Positions 7,321-16,339 are shown, counted from the stretch's first letter. The stretch is 64,000 nucleotides of DNA from CAVZXS01 sp963779325 (GCA_963779325.1 CAVZXS010000011.1:1-64000), one strand, 5' to 3'. The notes: a model not told the origin generated them from the sequence alone. Translations and numbers: made by a program.

Positions 7321-7432
7321 GATTCGGTTTATGCCTTTGTTGATATGTTGCGTCGCTTTTTGCTTAGCCTGCCGACAAGCTGCTGCGATGAATCTTCAAT
7401 AGCAATTTTAAAAAAATGATTAGTTTCGGATA
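7321..7432 (+). repeat. Spacer repeat, copy 4
   Basis: Nearly identical to 4775-4885 and directly follows the second DUF6958-like stop. The next gene (M20 peptidase) starts 20 bp beyond it. A weaker relative of its first half (TTGCTTTTTGCTTAG) is found near 9016-9030. Confidence 0.7.
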
Positions 7433-7452
7433 ACACGCTGCAATTTTAATTT

Positions 7453-8988
7453 ATGGGAAAACAATACATATTTTTATTTTTTAGTTTACTTACGGGTCAA
7501 TACGTTTCGGCGCAATCACCCGAAGTGCTTGCTGTAAGAAAATACACGCAGCAAAATGCGGGTACTATTATCAGCGAGTTTACTGAATTACTTTCTATAT
7601 CCAATGTGGCTGCAGACAGGGCCGGTCTGCAAAAGAATGCAGCTTTTATTATGGAGATGATGAATAAACGGGGCATTCAAAAAGTACAACTGCTGCATGC
7701 TTCTACTGCAGGTGTACCGCCTTCTGTATACGGTGAAGTAATAGTACCGGGTGCAAAACAAACGCTTATTTTTTATGCGCACTATGACGGGCAGCCGGTG
7801 AACCCCGCACAATGGGCAAAAGGTTTAGAGCCGTTTGTACCAAAATTATTTTCAGCTGCCATCGACAAAGGCGGAACTCCTATTCCTTTTCCTGCTGACG
7901 GCAATTATAATAATGAATGGAGAATATATGCCCGCGGCGCTTCGGATGATAAAGCGGGTGTGGATGCAATACTGAATGCGTACGATGCGCTAACGAAAAG
8001 CGGGTTAACACCGGGCTGTAATCTTAAATTTTTCTTTGAAGGTGAAGAAGAAGCCGGTTCCCCGCATTTGAATGAGATACTGGATAAGTATAAATCCTTG
8101 CTGCAATCAGATCTGTGGATTATTTGCGACGGACCCGTTCATCAATCAGGGAAAAAACAAATTGTATTCGGTGTTCGCGGCGATACACATCTCGATCTTA
8201 CGGTGTATGCTGCAAAGCGGCCCTTGCACAGCGGTCATTACGGCAATTGGGCGCCCAACCCCGCCCTGCTGCTGACCAAATTATTGGCATCTATGAAAGA
8301 TGAAAACGGAAGAGTGACGGTAAAAGGATTTTATGATGATGTAACACCCTTAAGTCCATCTGAAAAAAAAGCATTGAAGGAAGTGCCTTCGGTGGATGAA
8401 CAGATGAAAAATGAATTGGGTATAAGCAATGCAGAAATGCGGAGTGTTTCATTAAGTGATGCAGTGAATCTTCCCTCACTGAACATTAACGGTATGCAAA
8501 GCGGTAATGTTGGTAAAACTGCATCCAATCAAATACCGACATACGCCACGGCAGTTATTGACTTACGATTGGTATTGGGTAATGATTGGAAAAGACAACA
8601 ACAAAAAGTAATAAATCATATAAAAGCACAGGGATACTATGTTACCGATCATGAACCTACGGATGAGGAAAGAAAAAAATATGCGAAGATCATTAAAGTA
8701 ATACCCGGCGAAGACGGTATGAATGCACAACGTACATCGATGGATTTGCCGGTAATAAAAAAAGTGACTGATGCCGTTAAAACTACATCTAACGATCAAA
8801 TTGTACTGCAGCCCACAATGGGTGGCAGCCTCCCGTTATATTTATTTGAAAAACACCTGGTCGCCAAAACCATTACGGTCCCCATTGCCAATCACGATAA
8901 TAACCAGCATGCGGAGAATGAAAATATTCGTTTGAAAAATTTGTTTGACGGTATAGAAACAATGGCGGCGCTGATGATGATAAAGTGA
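7453..8988 (+). CDS. Secreted M20 family metallopeptidase (dipeptidase-like)
   Basis: A 511-residue protein with a Sec signal peptide (cleavage after about YVSA-Q). Two-zinc M20 ligands are visible: His in YAHYDGQPVNP, Asp in YARGASDDKAG, the Glu pair in FEGEEEAGS, and a late His in NHDNNQHAENE. A lid/dimerisation insert occupies the middle (KRPLHSGHYGNWAPNP). Members hydrolyse dipeptides or N-acyl amino acids; the signal peptide places this one in the periplasm or outside. It stands alone, directly after a spacer repeat. Confidence 0.9.
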   Translation: MGKQYIFLFFSLLTGQYVSAQSPEVLAVRKYTQQNAGTIISEFTELLSISNVAADRAGLQKNAAFIMEMMNKRGIQKVQLLHASTAGVPPSVYGEVIVPGAKQTLIFYAHYDGQPVNPAQWAKGLEPFVPKLFSAAIDKGGTPIPFPADGNYNNEWRIYARGASDDKAGVDAILNAYDALTKSGLTPGCNLKFFFEGEEEAGSPHLNEILDKYKSLLQSDLWIICDGPVHQSGKKQIVFGVRGDTHLDLTVYAAKRPLHSGHYGNWAPNPALLLTKLLASMKDENGRVTVKGFYDDVTPLSPSEKKALKEVPSVDEQMKNELGISNAEMRSVSLSDAVNLPSLNINGMQSGNVGKTASNQIPTYATAVIDLRLVLGNDWKRQQQKVINHIKAQGYYVTDHEPTDEERKKYAKIIKVIPGEDGMNAQRTSMDLPVIKKVTDAVKTTSNDQIVLQPTMGGSLPLYLFEKHLVAKTITVPIANHDNNQHAENENIRLKNLFDGIETMAALMMIK

Positions 8989-9140
8989 TTTATTTTTGCG
9001 TGAGGCCGGGCCCGTTGCTTTTTGCTTAGTCCTCCAATATGTACCGGTTTTAAAATAATTGTCGCAATTCGAAAACATTTTGATTATAAACTTTTTTTGG
9101 CAGCCTTATTGCTGTTAATTAAAGACCAAAAGTTGATAAA

Positions 9141-10127
9141 ATGTCTTTAAAATTACAGTCTCGAAAACCTTTAGCTCTCAGTAATGTTACAGTAAATAAG
9201 CCCATGACTCAGCCAAAAGGGAAACGATATATTTTTGAAGAAGTAACAGCTTGCGAAATGTGCGGAGATGATTCGCAAGAACATATTGTTTTGGGACAAA
9301 GGCTTAATAAATCGCAGGGTTATTCTCCAAAAAAGAAAACCGGTATTTCAGTATCCGTAATGAAGTGTACCAAGTGCGACTTAATCTATGCACAACCAAT
9401 CCCTGTTCCCTTTGATATTCAGGATCACTACGGCTCCACGCCTGAAAGCTACTGGAAGCCCCATTATTTTGAGTGGAAACCCGAATATTTTTCGGGTCCC
9501 GTTAATTTAATAAAGAAACTGCTCCCTTTTAAAGAGAATATGAAGGCGCTTGATATTGGAGCAGGTTTGGGTAAATGTATGATCTCTTTAGAAAAAGCAG
9601 GTTTTGAAACTTTTGGAGTTGAACCGTCAAAACCATTTTTTGAGCGGGCAATTTCCCATATGGGAATTTCGGCGGAAAAACTAAAACTTGGCATGATTGA
9701 AGACATCGATTATCCTGATGAAACTTTTGACTTTGTGAATTTTGGTGCGGTTTTCGAACACATGTACCACCCTGCTGAAAATTTAAAAAGAGCTTTAAAA
9801 TATTTAAAGCCAAACGGCATTATTAGAATAGAAGTACCCTCGAGCAAGCACTTTGTTGCCAAGCTGATTAATCTTTATTACAGGTTAAGGGGTACCAACT
9901 ATGTTACACATATCAGCCCCATGCATAAACCCTTTCATTTATATGAGTTTGGCCTGAAATCTTTTCAAGAACTTGGCTATAAACTTGGCTATAAAATGGA
10001 ATATCATCAATACGATGTCTGTTCAATTCACAGTATACCTAAAATATTCCATCCGGTACTTGCTAAATATATGGAATGGACGAAAACGGGAATGCAGTTG
10101 ACTGTTTACTTAAGGAAATGCTTTTAG
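9141..10127 (+). CDS. Class I SAM-dependent methyltransferase with N-terminal zinc ribbon
   Basis: 328 residues. Two CxxC pairs (CEMCGDDS at about 34 and KCTKCDLIY at about 75) form a zinc-binding head like that of sugar C-methyltransferases. A methyltransferase domain follows, with motif I ALDIGAGLGKC, GVEPS at the end of strand 2, FDFVNFGAVFEHM and a proline-bounded KPNGIIRIEVPS. The C-terminal part (MHKPFHLYEFG) resembles Methyltransf_23 proteins of surface-polysaccharide loci. The substrate is not identifiable and the neighbours give no hint. Confidence 0.8.
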   Translation: MSLKLQSRKPLALSNVTVNKPMTQPKGKRYIFEEVTACEMCGDDSQEHIVLGQRLNKSQGYSPKKKTGISVSVMKCTKCDLIYAQPIPVPFDIQDHYGSTPESYWKPHYFEWKPEYFSGPVNLIKKLLPFKENMKALDIGAGLGKCMISLEKAGFETFGVEPSKPFFERAISHMGISAEKLKLGMIEDIDYPDETFDFVNFGAVFEHMYHPAENLKRALKYLKPNGIIRIEVPSSKHFVAKLINLYYRLRGTNYVTHISPMHKPFHLYEFGLKSFQELGYKLGYKMEYHQYDVCSIHSIPKIFHPVLAKYMEWTKTGMQLTVYLRKCF

Positions 10128-10362
10128 AAAAAATTATCCTTTTTTACAAATTAAAAGGCAGGTGCCTTTCCGGTTGCAATAATTTACTGAACGTATATTA
10201 CACTTTTTACGCACTTAATGATATGTGCTACCCTGTGCTTAACGTGCCGGTAAGTCTGTAAAATCCCCTCTGATATTTTAATGCCGGGAAACAAAGCCGC
10301 TCAACAAGTTACCCGCAATGCTGATTAAAACTATCTTCGCTAGTGTGTAAAGCAAGCGTAGT

Positions 10363-10755
10363 ATGAAAATTTTCAATATGGTTTTTTGTCTCCTGTTTAT
10401 CTTTTCGGCTGCGCTGCAGTATAATGATCCCGATCCGTATGTATGGATGCCGATTTATTTGTACGGCGCGGCATTGTGTTGGCTTGCTTTAAGGGGCAAG
10501 TACTATCCACGTGCATATATTGCCGGCATTTTGGTTTATTTGGCGTATGCATTGTACCTGTTTTTTGCAAAGGACGGCGTATTGGACCGGTTCAATAAAC
10601 ATGACGCTGAAAATATAGCCCAAACAATGGAATCGGACAAACCGTGGATAGAAGAAACAAGAGAGTTTTTCGGGTTAGTGATTTTGATTGCCGTGTTGTT
10701 TGTCAATTATATTCATGCAAAAAGAAAAACTATTACTAAAAAACAATTTAGTTAA
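10363..10755 (+). CDS. TMEM220-like small membrane protein
   Basis: 130 residues with four hydrophobic segments. The QYNDPDPYVWMPIYLYGAAL stretch near residue 19 is the hallmark of the transmembrane family 220. A helical polar section (around 70-98) separates the last segment, and the tail is Lys-rich. Function is unknown in bacteria. The gene is isolated, with spacers of 235 bp before and 120 bp after it. Confidence 0.75.
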   Translation: MKIFNMVFCLLFIFSAALQYNDPDPYVWMPIYLYGAALCWLALRGKYYPRAYIAGILVYLAYALYLFFAKDGVLDRFNKHDAENIAQTMESDKPWIEETREFFGLVILIAVLFVNYIHAKRKTITKKQFS

Positions 10756-10874
10756 AAAATAAATACATGGCTTATCTCCATTCTAATGTGACAGTACATA
10801 ATTTTGATACAAGATCGCAGGCAGACATGTAAAGCGTTCCTTTTTAAAGCCCTGCTACTATCAAACTCGCTGCT

Positions 10875-12155
10875 ATGCTTAAGTTATCTTTCATATTATT
10901 TTTTTGTGTTGCTTTAAAAAATCATTCTCCTGTCCATACAGTTTCATATACCGTAATCCAAAATACCAACATTGTTGATGTGATTGCCGGGCGGATCATA
11001 CCTCATCAAACGATAATTATAAAAGACAGTCTTATCTCAAAAATATTCCGGCATAACAACCAAAAATTTCCCGCCAATGCCAAAATAATTGACGGGAAAA
11101 ATAAATTCCTCATGCCCGGTTTATGGGACATGCATTTTCATCTTGCTTGGGATTCTGCAAATGACAGAGCATTATTCAATATACTGCTTCAATACGGTAT
11201 TACCGGCATTCGTGATATGGGTGGCAGTTTAACAATTCTTAATAAATTTAAAAATGAAGTAAGGAACAATAAACAGATCGGTCCGGAAATTTTTGGAGCA
11301 GGCCCTATTATAGACGGCAACCCTCCCGTACAAAAGGATTTTAGCCTGCCCGTTGACAGCCTGACGGATATTACTTTTCAATTGGACAGTCTGAAAAACA
11401 ACGGAACTGATTTCTTAAAAGTTTATTCGTTACTGAGAGAACCGGAGTTTAAAAAAATTGCAGATTATTCAAAAGCAAATCATATTCCTTTTGCCGGTCA
11501 TTTATCGGAATATATTGAGTCCGAAATAGCCATAAAACTCGGCCAAAAAAGTATTGAACACCTGAACAGGTTGGATGAAATTTGGATAAAGGATAAAGAA
11601 AGAATGAAAGCCCTTGTAAAACTTATGAGAGATAATAATACTTGGCTTTGCCCCACTATTATTATCTATTATTTAAAATTACACATGGCTGATTCTGCTG
11701 CGATAATTCCTGAGCTTGAAAAATACATCAACCCGCAATTAAAAAATGAATGGGCAGCGGCAAAACAGGCAAGAATAAAAAAATTCAGCAATAAAGAAGA
11801 ACTGCATAAACAAGAAGCATTGTTAAAACAACAAATGAATTTGTTGGCTTTTTTATACAGCCAAAAAATAAAGCTGTTGGCAGGAAGCGATTTTGCCGGA
11901 ATGCCTTTTGTGTATCCGGGCATTGGCCTGCACAAGGAACTTGAGCTAATGGTACAATCAGGAATACCCGCAGCAGAAGTACTGAAAGCTGCAACTATCA
12001 ACCCTTCTGTTTATTTAGGAATTGAAAATAAATATGGCTCAGTTGCACCGGGGAAATATGCCGATTTAATATTACTGAATAAAAACCCGTTGGCAAATAT
12101 AAAAAATACGCTAACCATATTTAAGGTATTCAAAAAGGGCCGGCAGGTTAATTAA
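10875..12155 (+). CDS. Amidohydrolase family protein (imidazolonepropionase-like)
   Basis: 426 residues. Metal-site motifs of the amidohydrolase superfamily run in order: MPGLWDMHFHLAW (HxH), DFLKVYS (bridging Lys), PFAGHLSE and SIEHLNR (two His) and AGSDFAGMP (Asp). C-terminal LGIENKYGSVAPGKYADLIL rebuilds the small beta-sandwich. The hydrophobic N-terminus suggests export. Secreted relatives act as prolidase-like or cyclic-amide hydrolases; the exact substrate is unclear. Confidence 0.85.
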   Translation: MLKLSFILFFCVALKNHSPVHTVSYTVIQNTNIVDVIAGRIIPHQTIIIKDSLISKIFRHNNQKFPANAKIIDGKNKFLMPGLWDMHFHLAWDSANDRALFNILLQYGITGIRDMGGSLTILNKFKNEVRNNKQIGPEIFGAGPIIDGNPPVQKDFSLPVDSLTDITFQLDSLKNNGTDFLKVYSLLREPEFKKIADYSKANHIPFAGHLSEYIESEIAIKLGQKSIEHLNRLDEIWIKDKERMKALVKLMRDNNTWLCPTIIIYYLKLHMADSAAIIPELEKYINPQLKNEWAAAKQARIKKFSNKEELHKQEALLKQQMNLLAFLYSQKIKLLAGSDFAGMPFVYPGIGLHKELELMVQSGIPAAEVLKAATINPSVYLGIENKYGSVAPGKYADLILLNKNPLANIKNTLTIFKVFKKGRQVN

Positions 12156-12231
12156 CCAAAAACTGCATATATAAATTACCTTCGCCGCTTCCCGAATAAT
12201 TATTTTACTTTTGAAATACAATAGAAACCGT

Positions 12232-13152
12232 ATGGCTTTGCAAAAAGAAATAAGAATGGTTCCCGACTTTCGTCTTTCGCCGCGGATAGACCAGGTAGGT
12301 GTAGAAGAAAGAGTATCCCGTTTTACCAAACGCAGCATTAAAAAAGAAAGTAAAGTAGCGGGACTGAAAATGGCGTTGAGCATGATTGATCTTACTACGC
12401 TGGAGGGAAAAGATACGCCGGGAAAAGTAAAACAACTTTGTTACAAAGCCATGCATCCGCACGACTCGTTGGAAAACATTCCAACCGTAGCCGCTATTTG
12501 TGTGTACCCGAGTATGGTTAAAACGGCTAAAAAAGCATTGGAAGGTTCCAAAATAAAAGTAGCTTCCGTGGCTACCGGTTTCCCGAGCGGGCAGGCGCCG
12601 CGGGATGTAAAAATTCGTGATACGAAATACGCCGTCAGTGAAGGAGCCGATGAAGTGGATATGGTAATCAGCCGCGGTAAATTTTTGGCCGGTGAATATA
12701 ATTTTGTATTTGATGAAATAGGTGCGATAAAAGAAGCCTGCGGAGATGCAAGACTGAAAGTAATTTTAGAAACAGGTGAATTGACCACATTGGATAAAGT
12801 GCGCAGGGCTAGTGATATTGCCATGCATGCCGGCGCCGATTTTATAAAAACATCAACCGGTAAAATACAACCGGCCGCCACCATGCCTGTAACATTGGTG
12901 ATGCTGGAAGCCATCAAAGATTTTTATTACAGTACCGGTAAAATGATTGGTATGAAACCGGCGGGCGGTATTTCAAAATCGAAAGCGGCATTGCATTATT
13001 TGGTAATGGTAAATGAAGTGTTGGGAGAAGATTGGTTAAACAATCATTGGTTTCGTTTCGGAGCCAGCAGTTTGGCAAATGATATATTGATGCAATTGGT
13101 AAAAGAAAAAACGGGGGTATATCAAAGTGCGGATTATTTTTCAATAGATTAG
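12232..13152 (+). CDS. deoC: Deoxyribose-phosphate aldolase
   Basis: Splits 2-deoxyribose 5-phosphate into glyceraldehyde 3-phosphate and acetaldehyde in nucleoside salvage. Class I aldolase motifs are clear: VATGFPSGQAP, GADEVDMVISRG, KVILETGELT, ADFIKTSTGK (Schiff-base Lys) and MKPAGGIS. I take ATG 12232 (306 residues) instead of the upstream TTG at 12211; TACTTTTG at 12206-12213 fits the Bacteroidota -7 element TAnnTTTG and would place transcription just ahead of it. Next come an aldehyde dehydrogenase and an ALDH-like protein, a layout that would oxidise the acetaldehyde released. Confidence 0.93.
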   Translation: MALQKEIRMVPDFRLSPRIDQVGVEERVSRFTKRSIKKESKVAGLKMALSMIDLTTLEGKDTPGKVKQLCYKAMHPHDSLENIPTVAAICVYPSMVKTAKKALEGSKIKVASVATGFPSGQAPRDVKIRDTKYAVSEGADEVDMVISRGKFLAGEYNFVFDEIGAIKEACGDARLKVILETGELTTLDKVRRASDIAMHAGADFIKTSTGKIQPAATMPVTLVMLEAIKDFYYSTGKMIGMKPAGGISKSKAALHYLVMVNEVLGEDWLNNHWFRFGASSLANDILMQLVKEKTGVYQSADYFSID

Positions 13153-13168
13153 GCCCGCCCCATCCCGA

Positions 13169-13187
13169 CCTTCCCCCAAGGGGAAGG
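13169..13187. repeat. Palindromic repeat CCTTCCCC/GGGGAAGG
   Basis: Perfect 8-bp arms around CAA, 16 bp after deoC. It belongs to the same family of C/G-rich palindromes that are also found in frame inside metG and the hydroxyacyl-CoA dehydrogenase gene. It could act as an attenuator between deoC and the aldehyde dehydrogenase, but no T-run follows. Confidence 0.6.
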
Positions 13188-13210
13188 CCACCAACGCACA
13201 TATCCGCTTA

Positions 13211-13342
13211 ATGGAAATTCTTTCAAAAAAAAGATTTTCCGATATTGCTGAATCAAGTTCTAAAGCTAATGTGGAAGGTGTGAAGTTGATTAATAAATTG
13301 AAGCACCGCTTCCTCTCCTTGAGAGAGGAAGATGGAAGGTGA
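13211..13342 (+). CDS. Small ORF (43 codons) ending inside a palindromic repeat
   Basis: ATG at 13211 opens MEILSKKRFSDIAESSSKAN and ends with REEDGR and TGA at 13340-13342. The last third is encoded by the palindrome CTTCCTCTC/GAGAGGAAG (13309-13331). The Lys/Ser-rich start looks protein-like but I recognise no family. It may be a short peptide extended by a repeat insertion, or chance. Confidence 0.2.
   Translation: MEILSKKRFSDIAESSSKANVEGVKLINKLKHRFLSLREEDGR
13309..13331. repeat. Palindromic repeat CTTCCTCTC/GAGAGGAAG
   Basis: Perfect 9-bp arms around CTTGA, 31 bp before the aldehyde dehydrogenase ATG. Similar in composition to the element at 13169-13187; the pair brackets a small ORF. 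Confidence 0.55.
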
Positions 13343-13362
13343 GGCCAAATAAAAAAATTAAA

Positions 13363-14865
13363 ATGTCAGTAACAGCAAAAACAAAAAAGACGATTGCGAA
13401 AAGCAATGGTTTACCGAAGTTGAAATTCAACACGGGTTGGGAATATGCGCCTGCGCCTGAAAGCCGCAGCCATATAAAACTGAAAGACCGTTACGAATTA
13501 TTTATTGACGGAAAATTTGTAAAGCCGCAAAGCGGCCGGTACTTTGATACCATCAACCCCGCCAATGAAGAAAAATTAGCATCGGTAGCGGAAGCTAATA
13601 CAGCTGATGTAGATAAAGCGGTAAAAGCGGCAAGAACGGTCTATGAAAAAGTATGGAAGAAGATGCCGGCTACCGAAAGAGCTAAATATATTTTTCGCAT
13701 CTCCCGCATGATACAGGAACGTGCAAGAGAATTCGCCATCATTGAATCATTGGATGGCGGCAAAACCATTCGCGAATCAAGAGATGTAGATGTGCCGCTG
13801 GCCGCCAATCATTTTTTTTATTATGCGGGCTGGGCCGATAAATTGGATTATGCATTTCCCAATCGCAAACCTTCTTCATTAGGTGTAGCCGCGCAAATTA
13901 TTCCGTGGAATTTCCCATTGTTGATGGCCGCCTGGAAAATTGCACCTGCATTGGCAACGGGTAATACCGTTGTGTTAAAACCGGCAGAGACTACTCCGCT
14001 TACAGCATTGAAACTGGCAGAAATAATTCAGGAATCCGGGTTGCCCGATGGTGTGGTAAATATTATTACCGGCGCCGGCGCCACCGGGGCCGATATGGTT
14101 TATCATAATGATGTAAATAAAATTGCATTTACCGGCAGTACCGATGTTGGAAAAATAATTCAACGTGCGGTGGCAGGGACAGATAAAAAAGTAACATTGG
14201 AGTTAGGGGGTAAAGCTGCTAATATCATTTTTGAAGATGCAGCGATTGACCAGGCCGTGGAAGGTATCATCAATGGTATTTATTTTAACCAGGGGCATGT
14301 TTGTTGCGCCGGTTCAAGACTGTATGTACAGGAATCCGTTTTTGATATTGTATTAAGAAAATTAAAGGACCGTATTGAAACATTGATTGTCGGAGACCCG
14401 CTTGACAAGAATACGGATATCGGCGCTATCAATTCGAAGAGCCAGTTGGACATTATCAATAAATATATTGCCATTGGTAAAAAAGACGGCGCCGAAATGT
14501 ATCAAAGCAGTTGCCCTATTCCGCGTAAAGGATTTTATTGCAGACCTACTTTGTTTACCAATGTATCGCAAAGCCATCGTATAGCGCAGGAAGAAATTTT
14601 CGGACCGGTTTTGGCTATTCAAACTTTCAGAACCGATGAAGAAGTGATTGAAAAAGCAAATAACACGCCCTATGGTTTAAGCGCCGGGGTGTGGACAGAT
14701 AAGGGTTCTAAAATTTTTAATATGACAAGTAAAATGAGAGCCGGTGTGATCTGGGCAAATACTTTTAATAAGTTTGATCCTACCTCTCCATTCGGCGGCT
14801 ATAAAGAAAGCGGCTATGGCAGAGAGGGCGGATTGCATGGATTGTCGGCGTATCTCACTTTTTAA
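13363..14865 (+). CDS. NAD(P)-dependent aldehyde dehydrogenase
   Basis: 500 residues from ATG 13363, preferred over the in-frame GTG at 13339. Catalytic features are intact: IIPWNFPLLM (cofactor loop), KPAETTPLTAL, FTGSTDVGK, LELGGKAANIIF (general-base Glu) and the nucleophile in GHVCCAGSR. C-terminal EEIFGPVLAIQTF and SPFGGYKESGYGREGG complete the fold. Position after deoC suggests oxidation of acetaldehyde from deoxyribose breakdown. Together with the ALDH-like protein downstream it resembles a split form of the two-domain ALDH16 enzymes; that comparison is inference. Confidence 0.9.
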   Translation: MSVTAKTKKTIAKSNGLPKLKFNTGWEYAPAPESRSHIKLKDRYELFIDGKFVKPQSGRYFDTINPANEEKLASVAEANTADVDKAVKAARTVYEKVWKKMPATERAKYIFRISRMIQERAREFAIIESLDGGKTIRESRDVDVPLAANHFFYYAGWADKLDYAFPNRKPSSLGVAAQIIPWNFPLLMAAWKIAPALATGNTVVLKPAETTPLTALKLAEIIQESGLPDGVVNIITGAGATGADMVYHNDVNKIAFTGSTDVGKIIQRAVAGTDKKVTLELGGKAANIIFEDAAIDQAVEGIINGIYFNQGHVCCAGSRLYVQESVFDIVLRKLKDRIETLIVGDPLDKNTDIGAINSKSQLDIINKYIAIGKKDGAEMYQSSCPIPRKGFYCRPTLFTNVSQSHRIAQEEIFGPVLAIQTFRTDEEVIEKANNTPYGLSAGVWTDKGSKIFNMTSKMRAGVIWANTFNKFDPTSPFGGYKESGYGREGGLHGLSAYLTF

Positions 14866-14950
14866 AGGTTTAAGAGTTTAATGGTTTAATAGTTCAATGA
14901 TTTTAAAAGTAACTGATAAAATATATTACATAAAAATAAATTAAATTACC

Positions 14951-15357
14951 ATGGCATCTATCAAAAGATTCTAAGATATTGAAGCCTGGAAGTTATCAAA
15001 AAAGATGTGTGACAAATTAGGAGAATTACTTGATGAGGGAAATTTTAAAAATAACTTCAGGCTGATTGGTCAAATTGAAGGATCATCCGGATCCGTTATG
15101 GACAATATTGCCGAAGGGTTTGAAAGAGGAACGAGGGCCGAGTTTATACAGTTTTTGGGTTATGCTAAAGGCTCCTGCGGCGAATTCAGATACCCAGCTA
15201 TACCGTGCTATGAATAGAAAATATATTACTAAAGAACAGTTTGATGAGTTTTTTTATAACAGCAATAAGAACAAGTGCTATGTTACAAAAACTAATTGAA
15301 TATCTTCAACAAACAAATGTAAAAGGCGTTCGCAAAAAAGAACCCTTAAACTCTTAA
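14951..15357 (+). pseudogene. Four-helix-bundle (S23-type) protein, broken
   Basis: From ATG 14951 the frame reads MASIKRF, then TAA at 14972-14974, then DIEAWKLSKKMCD. The intact family motif FEDIEAW needs only GAA in place of TAA. The frame continues through IAEGFERGTRAEFIQFLGYA and shifts near CCC (15194-15196), resuming as QLYRAMNRKYITKEQFDEFF. It shifts again near 15270, resuming as MLQKLIEYLQQTN. At least three lesions make it a pseudogene. These small proteins occur in 23S rRNA intervening sequences and in spacers, with unclear function. Perfect 14-bp inverted repeats (14868-14881 and 15346-15359) bracket it, inside the gap of the ALDH pair. Confidence 0.75.
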
Positions 15358-15382
15358 ACATTTAAACTATTAAACGTTTATA

Positions 15383-16339
15383 ATGGAAAAAATAATTATA
15401 AAAGAGAAACCTGCTTTCAGCAGTAACGGAGCGAAAGAAAAAAAATCTTCTTCAAAAAGATTGGAAGTGCTGAAGACATATAAAATTTATATCGGCGGAC
15501 AGTTTCCAAGAACTGAATCGGGTCGCTATTATATTGCTGTAAATAATAAAGGCGGGCAATTGGCCAATGTATGTTTAAGTTCAAGAAAAGATTTTCGTGA
15601 TGCGGTAGTATCGGCAAGAGGCGCATTCAAAAGTTGGGCCGGTCGTGCGGCATTTAACCGCGGGCAAATACTTTACCGTATAGCCGAAATGCTGGAAGGA
15701 AGAAAAGCACAGTTTATTGATGAACTAATAAAACAAGACGCTTCGAAAGCCGCTGCGTTGAAAGAAGTGGATACCGCGATAGATCGCCTTGTTTACTATG
15801 CAGGTTGGTGCGATAAGTATCAACAAATATTCAGTTCGGTAAACCCGGTGGCTTCTTCGCATTTTAATTTTTCCGTACCCGAACCTACCGGTGTAGTAAC
15901 CGCCATTGCCGATCAGCAAAGTTCTTTGTTGGGATTGGTTTCGGTAATCGCACCCGTTATTGCCGGCGGTAATACTTGTATTATACTGGCTTCAGAAACC
16001 AAACCGCTTTGCTCTATCACTTTTGCCGAAGTAATTAATTCATCCGATGTACCGGGCGGTGTGGTAAATATTTTAACCGGCAAACCTTCTGAATTAGCTT
16101 CGCAGTTTGCCGCTCATATGGATGTAAATGCCGTGTTGTATTGCGGCAGAGTTAATGAAGCTTTACAAAAAGAGATTCAGGAAAAAAGCGTCACTAATGT
16201 AAAAAGGGTTGTATTTTATAATAATATTAACCTTTATTCCGAAACGGGTCAGTCGCCTTATTACATCTTGGATACACAGGAAATTAAAACCACCTGGCAC
16301 CCGATAGAAAGTATCGGTGATGGCGGCGGCAAATATTAA
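15383..16339 (+). CDS. ALDH-like protein lacking the catalytic half (pseudoenzyme)
   Basis: 318 residues aligning with the N-terminal cofactor-binding part of aldehyde dehydrogenases: YKIYIGGQFPRTESGRYY, GRAAFNRGQILYRIAEMLEG, VYYAGWCDKYQ, PEPTGVVTAIADQ and PGGVVNILTGKP. The usual PWNFP loop is replaced, the catalytic Cys domain and the general-base LELGG are absent, and the tail is a short unrelated strand. It has a clear start and stop and no frameshifts, so the truncation looks ancestral. In human-type ALDH16 a truncated second ALDH domain has a scaffolding role; a partner of the enzyme at 13363 is a reasonable inference. Confidence 0.75.
   Translation: MEKIIIKEKPAFSSNGAKEKKSSSKRLEVLKTYKIYIGGQFPRTESGRYYIAVNNKGGQLANVCLSSRKDFRDAVVSARGAFKSWAGRAAFNRGQILYRIAEMLEGRKAQFIDELIKQDASKAAALKEVDTAIDRLVYYAGWCDKYQQIFSSVNPVASSHFNFSVPEPTGVVTAIADQQSSLLGLVSVIAPVIAGGNTCIILASETKPLCSITFAEVINSSDVPGGVVNILTGKPSELASQFAAHMDVNAVLYCGRVNEALQKEIQEKSVTNVKRVVFYNNINLYSETGQSPYYILDTQEIKTTWHPIESIGDGGGKY

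Noticed and set aside
3982..7432. Classical integron with attC sites
   Set aside because: I found no paired RYYYAAC/GTTRRRY core sites and no IntI-type gene. The tyrosine recombinase at 2614 belongs to the IS element.
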